Positions 46,623 to 49,398 of a stretch of DNA of 49,398 nt are shown here, in pieces. Origin of the DNA: JAQYVL01 sp964578935 (GTDB lineage: Bacteria > Desulfobacterota > Desulfobacteria > Desulfobacterales > SURF-7). The position numbers and the translations under genes are program-made. Location: NCBI GenBank assembly GCA_964578935.1, contig CAZOEW010000002.1:1-49398 (forward strand), given 5' to 3'. Numbering within the stretch: the stretch's first letter is position 1; every line of letters starts with the position of its first letter. Below the pieces are notes generated by a model. That model was not told the DNA's origin and did no database searches. It saw only the letters and a list, made by a program, of their open reading frames with translations.

Positions 46623-47016
46623 AGAGAAGATGCGCTGTTACTGATCCGGCATCGAAAAACCAAGCAAAACCGGCTTTCATGTTTTATCCTGATCCCTCTC
46701 CGGGATGCCCCGCAGTTCAATTTTTTTCAAATAAAAAAATTTCTGCGCATCAACACGGAAAAAAAATGATTGTTTTTATTTGAATATTGTAATAATGTTA
46801 GGCGCGTAGAACTTAGTAATTGGATAAGAAAAATATTCAATCCATGTGAATTCCGGACTGACTTCGCGCCGGCTTATCCAATCAGGATGGCATTGCCGTA
46901 AAGAGAGCAAGATGAGCATAGAGGCGGGTATCGCTTACATAAATCTGTCACGGCTATGAAATGCTTATCGGGCATCGAAACTGCCAGAGGTCCACGGGAA
47001 AAACCGCGGGGGAAGC
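46623..47016 (+). other. Intergenic region upstream of the DtxR-type regulator
   Basis: No gene is visible. It holds an A/T hairpin (AATTTTTTT at 46719-46727 with AAAAAAATT at 46733-46741) and a possible promoter (TTGTTT, 17-base spacer, TAATGT near 46769-46797). A 10-base inverted repeat lies at 46819-46882. Sequence TTAGG just after the -10 resembles half of an iron-regulator box, but no full palindrome is present. Confidence 0.4.
46819..46882. repeat. Ten-base perfect inverted repeat before the DtxR-type gene
   Basis: ATTGGATAAG at 46819-46828 is exactly mirrored by CTTATCCAAT at 46873-46882. A second pair, GGCGCG (46801-46806) and CGCGCC (46865-46870), interleaves with it rather than nesting, so together they could form a pseudoknot-like RNA or mark paired operator sites. 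It may be bound by the downstream regulator, but this is inference. Confidence 0.4.
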
Positions 47017-47517
47017 ATGAAAAAAGAAAAAAAACTTTCAGAAAGTTTAGAAGATTACCTTGAGGTAATACTGGAACTCGAAGATACCATGAAAGTCGCC
47101 CGAGCAAAAGATATAGCCGAAAAAACAGGAGTACAGCGAGGTTCTGTCACCAGTGCATTGAAAAATCTTGAGGAAAAAAAGCTTATCAATTATTCGCCTT
47201 ACAGTTTCATAACGCTGACCGATAAAGGCAGAAAGATTGCCCGGGAAATCAGCTTCCGGCATACGGTTTTGAAAGATTTTTTTATCAAAATTCTTCAGAT
47301 CGATGAAGAAGCTGCCGAATCCACTGCCTGCCGAATGGAACATGCTGTTGATAAAAAAACGCTGGAACGGCTTATCCAGTTTTTTGACTTTATCCACCAA
47401 TGTCCGAGAACCGGAAAGGACTGGCTGGAAAACTTTATCAGGCAATGCTCATCAGGTCTACCAGGTGTGGAAGTATGCAGGAAATGCATTAATTCCTGTA
47501 AAATCAGCAGCGGGTAG
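47017..47517 (+). CDS. DtxR/MntR family metal-dependent transcriptional regulator
   Basis: A 166-residue DNA-binding protein of the DtxR family, which represses iron or manganese uptake genes when metal is bound. The N-terminus (SESLEDYLEVILELE) leads to a winged helix with ARAKDIAEKTGVQRGSVTSA as recognition region and LINYSPYSFITLTDKGRKIA as wing. The dimerisation domain follows, with FRHTVLKDFF and ACRMEHAVDKKTLERL, which carry typical metal-ligand positions. A C-terminal Cys cluster (VCRKCINSC) is added. No feo or transporter gene is adjacent, so its targets lie elsewhere. Confidence 0.88.
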   Translation: MKKEKKLSESLEDYLEVILELEDTMKVARAKDIAEKTGVQRGSVTSALKNLEEKKLINYSPYSFITLTDKGRKIAREISFRHTVLKDFFIKILQIDEEAAESTACRMEHAVDKKTLERLIQFFDFIHQCPRTGKDWLENFIRQCSSGLPGVEVCRKCINSCKISSG

Positions 47518-47689
47518 CTTTTATTTCTTTTTCCCAGAATGTGACAACGGATTCGAATTTATGGTCTTGAAACATCGTTACATGTTGCACTTGAATTTTG
47601 GCAATTCCCGTGTCAAATTAAGGAAGAGGCTGGAAAAGAGAAACCAGACAACAGCCCACAGGCCCATTGCAAATGATCAGGTAGAAAAA

Positions 47690-48397
47690 ATGCCGCACAT
47701 CTCAGCAAATTTTTTGAAATGGTTTTTTGTTTTCGTGTTGTTTTGGATTGCAGCCATCGGATGCGACAAACAGGACCGTAATCCGGCTGTAGTGTCCAGG
47801 ATGCCGGATTCGTTTCATTTTATGGATATCGGGGTCAATACCATCATCGATTCGGATGTACGGAATCGGCTTGTCAATACCTTTGGCTCCGATGCCATCG
47901 ATCGAAAAAGCACCATCGATCTGGATTTGAAGTATAAGGGGTTCCTGAAGGCATACTATCCGGATCTGGCGGTTTTGAATCAAAAGTTGAACGTAAATGA
48001 TATGGTGCGCAAAGAATATCCGGCAACCAGGCTGACATTTCGAAACACCGGACAGACCGGCTCCCTGTTTAATCTTGTGGAACTAATTTACGCCAACGAT
48101 TCAGGATGCCCGCTGTTGATCAAGATGGCTGCCAAAAAAGAGATCTCCGATCTGATCGACACCATAAAGAAGAAGTATGGCCCTCCTGCAGAAATACCCA
48201 TTGAAGAAGGACGCGGATTTTCCCTTTCCTGGAAAAAGCAGGGGGATGCGTTTGTGATCGCCCGCTTTCCCGGAAATTACAACCAGCCTGAATATCATTT
48301 GATGATTGTGTACGCGAATCGTCTGGTGCAATTGATGACTCAGGAAGCGGAAGCGGAAAAACAGCGAAAGGGGAAGGGGGCGGAGAAGGTTTTTTAA
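47690..48397 (+). CDS. Putative lipoprotein of unknown function
   Basis: From ATG 47690 the protein begins with a basic stretch, a hydrophobic helix (WFFVFVLFWIAAIGC) and a lipobox-like AIGC with C25 as the likely lipidated residue. The remaining roughly 210 residues contain no domain I recognise; the end is Lys/Glu-rich (QEAEAEKQRKGKGAEKVF). The open frame continues upstream to 47303, but that part lies over the DtxR-type gene in another frame and would not carry a signal. AGGT sits about seven bases before the ATG. Its 3' end is followed by the fadR region. Confidence 0.65.
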   Translation: MPHISANFLKWFFVFVLFWIAAIGCDKQDRNPAVVSRMPDSFHFMDIGVNTIIDSDVRNRLVNTFGSDAIDRKSTIDLDLKYKGFLKAYYPDLAVLNQKLNVNDMVRKEYPATRLTFRNTGQTGSLFNLVELIYANDSGCPLLIKMAAKKEISDLIDTIKKKYGPPAEIPIEEGRGFSLSWKKQGDAFVIARFPGNYNQPEYHLMIVYANRLVQLMTQEAEAEKQRKGKGAEKVF

Positions 48398-48514
48398 TCG
48401 ATGGCTTTGTAAAAAAGACACGATGTCACGCCAAGCTCGCAAAGTCACCTATCCAAATGACCTCAATAGATTTCACTCCGAGGCCGCTTGACCACCTCTG
48501 AACAAAATTCCATA

Positions 48515-48543
48515 TTGACACTTTAAAAGCCAACTGGTATGAC
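48515..48543 (+). promoter_or_regulatory. Sigma70-type promoter of fadR
   Basis: A perfect TTGACA at 48515-48520, a 17-base spacer and TATGAC at 48538-48543. The -10 lies inside the FadR-like operator. A leader of about 30 bases would precede the fadR ATG at 48580. Confidence 0.6.
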
Positions 48544-48548
48544 CTCTT
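48532..48548 (+). promoter_or_regulatory. fadR: FadR-like operator over the fadR promoter
   Basis: AACTGGTATGACCTCTT at 48532-48548 closely follows the E. coli FadR site (A-N-CTGGT-NN-GAC-N-TGTT), keeping the CTGGT and GAC cores. It covers the -10 of the promoter, so bound FadR should block its own transcription. Family knowledge: E. coli FadR is released by long-chain acyl-CoA. Confidence 0.65.
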
Positions 48549-48579
48549 ACCATATCATCCATACAATAACGAGGTAACC

Positions 48580-49314
48580 ATGAAAATGGATTTAAACGGC
48601 GAACAGCCGATGAAACCGCAGCAGTTTGCCGAACACAAACTGCTGATAACCATATTGCGCAATACGTTCCCACCCGGGTCCGCATTACCGAATGAACGGG
48701 ATCTGTCTGAGCAGGTCGGTGTGACACGACCCACCTTGAGGGAGACGCTGCAGCGACTCGCACGGGAGAAATGGATCACCATACAGCAGGGAAAATCGAC
48801 AATAGTCAATGACTACTGGAAAGAGGGAGGGCTCGGAATGCTCGGCACCATGGCAAAGTATGCAGAGTTTCTGCCGGATGAGTTCGTGCCCAATCTGCTT
48901 GATTTCAGGATTCTTCTGCTCCCCCCCTGCGCGAAAACAGCTGTTGAAAGTGTGCCGGAAAAATTTTTACAACATCTGGCAGTTGCAAAAGAGCTGGGAG
49001 ATGACGCAGCTGCCTTTACACAATTTGACTGGATCCTTCAGCTTTTGATGGTCAGAAATTCAAAAAACATGATTTATCCGTTGATCCAGAATGACTTCAG
49101 CGAAATTTACCAGAGGCTGGGGATTTTCTATTTCAGAATCGCTAAAGCGCGAAAATCATCCGGTGAATTTTATCGGAGACTGGAAAGGGAGATTCAACAA
49201 AACGGGAAACAGGTTGAAACGATTGTGAGAGATGTAATGCAGGAAAGCCGGGAAATATGGATGGAACTGAAAGCGGGGATGAATATATCAGATAAGGATG
49301 AGTTACATGAATAA
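48580..49314 (+). CDS. fadR: Fatty-acid metabolism regulator FadR (GntR family)
   Basis: A dimeric, acyl-CoA-responsive transcription factor. The winged helix (about residues 14-80) aligns with E. coli FadR: NERDLSEQVGVTRPTLRETL and LAREKWITIQQGKSTIV. It keeps the DNA-contact residues Arg, Thr-Arg, Thr and Arg of the recognition helix and the wing Gly-Lys. The contact position Thr46 is Pro and the wing His65 is Gln. The C-terminal acyl-CoA-binding helical domain runs from about 90 to the end (LDFRILLLPPCAKTAVESV, QLLMVRNSKNMIYPLIQND). At 244 residues it is full length. GAGG lies six bases before the ATG. Its stop overlaps the glpD start by eight bases. Confidence 0.93.
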   Translation: MKMDLNGEQPMKPQQFAEHKLLITILRNTFPPGSALPNERDLSEQVGVTRPTLRETLQRLAREKWITIQQGKSTIVNDYWKEGGLGMLGTMAKYAEFLPDEFVPNLLDFRILLLPPCAKTAVESVPEKFLQHLAVAKELGDDAAAFTQFDWILQLLMVRNSKNMIYPLIQNDFSEIYQRLGIFYFRIAKARKSSGEFYRRLEREIQQNGKQVETIVRDVMQESREIWMELKAGMNISDKDELHE

Positions 49315-49398
49315 GATTGAACTGGATAAGAATTGGGACTTGATTGTTATCGGAGGCGGCATAACCGGAGCCGGTGTTTTCCGGGAGGCGGTGCGTAT
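49307..49398 (+). CDS. glpD: Glycerol-3-phosphate dehydrogenase, N-terminal fragment (runs off the right edge)
   Basis: Only 30 codons are present. They read MNKIELDKNWDLIVIGGGIT then GAGVFREAVR, the FAD-binding start of the aerobic/quinone-linked GlpD family, with GGGITGAGVFREAV close to the family consensus. GlpD oxidises glycerol 3-phosphate to dihydroxyacetone phosphate and passes electrons to quinone. Its ATG lies within the last codons of fadR, implying a coupled fadR-glpD operon under the FadR-like operator. Confirmation needs the rest of the gene. Confidence 0.8.
   Translation, partial: MNKIELDKNWDLIVIGGGITGAGVFREAVR

Noticed and set aside
47303..47689. N-terminal extension of the lipoprotein frame
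   Set aside because: It overlaps the DtxR-type gene in another frame and would bury the signal peptide; ATG 47690 gives a proper lipoprotein start.
48400..48460. Sequence resembling dispersed 'cacgccaag...cgcaaag' intergenic repeats
   Set aside because: Only one short imperfect copy was seen in the window, so a repeat family cannot be supported here.

Overview
The window reads as chromosome from a sulfate-reducing bacterium of the Desulfobacterota, most likely a Desulfobacterales-type complete oxidiser. The evidence is a six-gene Hmc transmembrane electron-transfer operon headed by a 16-haem cytochrome, a separate tetrahaem class III cytochrome, a beta-oxidation pair, and a housekeeping gene order seen in that phylum. 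No rRNA, tRNA, CRISPR array, insertion sequence or phage gene was seen. Taxonomy is inferred from gene content only.

Layout. 0-1.3 kb (minus): mazG (runs off the left edge) and cvpA, which carries an apparent one-base frameshift. 1.6-9.5 kb (plus): a compact housekeeping operon phoH, pgpH, ybeY, pdxJ, nnr, tsaE, lysC. 9.5-13.8 kb: a 526-base regulatory gap with a strong sigma70-type promoter and inverted repeats, then a fused 3-hydroxyacyl-CoA dehydrogenase/enoyl-CoA hydratase and a thiolase, closed by a clear terminator. 14-20.3 kb: a GAF-GGDEF diguanylate cyclase, a MuiA/DUF4139 protein coupled to a glycosyltransferase, and a PAS histidine kinase on the other strand. 20.4-24.4 kb (minus): the RNA helicase hrpA. 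25.1-31.5 kb: hmcABCDEF. 31.7-35.2 kb: a FlgT_N-like exported protein, YjbQ, a kinase-like protein lacking its phospho-acceptor histidine, and a lytic transglycosylase lipoprotein. 35.5-39.5 kb: a PilZ-like protein, a tiny membrane protein, an SPFH/zinc-ribbon protein, a tetrahaem cytochrome c3 and a duplicated zinc-ribbon protein. 39.6-42.5 kb: a natural fusion of an MrfA-type helicase with an MrfB-type DEDD exonuclease. 42.5-44.5 kb (minus): a translationally coupled CheY-CheC-diguanylate cyclase operon. 45-48.4 kb: alpha/beta hydrolase, an unknown protein, a DtxR-type regulator and a lipoprotein. 48.5-49.4 kb: fadR with a FadR-like operator over its own promoter, overlapping the start of glpD.

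How they fit together. Fatty-acid oxidation (the hydratase/dehydrogenase and thiolase) would supply reducing power; cytochrome c3 and the Hmc complex are the expected route for electrons between periplasm and cytoplasm. FadR-GlpD points to control of lipid and glycerol-phosphate metabolism, but the beta-oxidation operon shows no FadR box that I could see and seems to use different operators. Two diguanylate cyclases, a PilZ-like protein and a CheY/CheC pair suggest substantial c-di-GMP and two-component signalling. The least explained parts are the SPFH/zinc-ribbon neighbourhood, the histidine-less kinase, and the CheY-CheC-cyclase operon.
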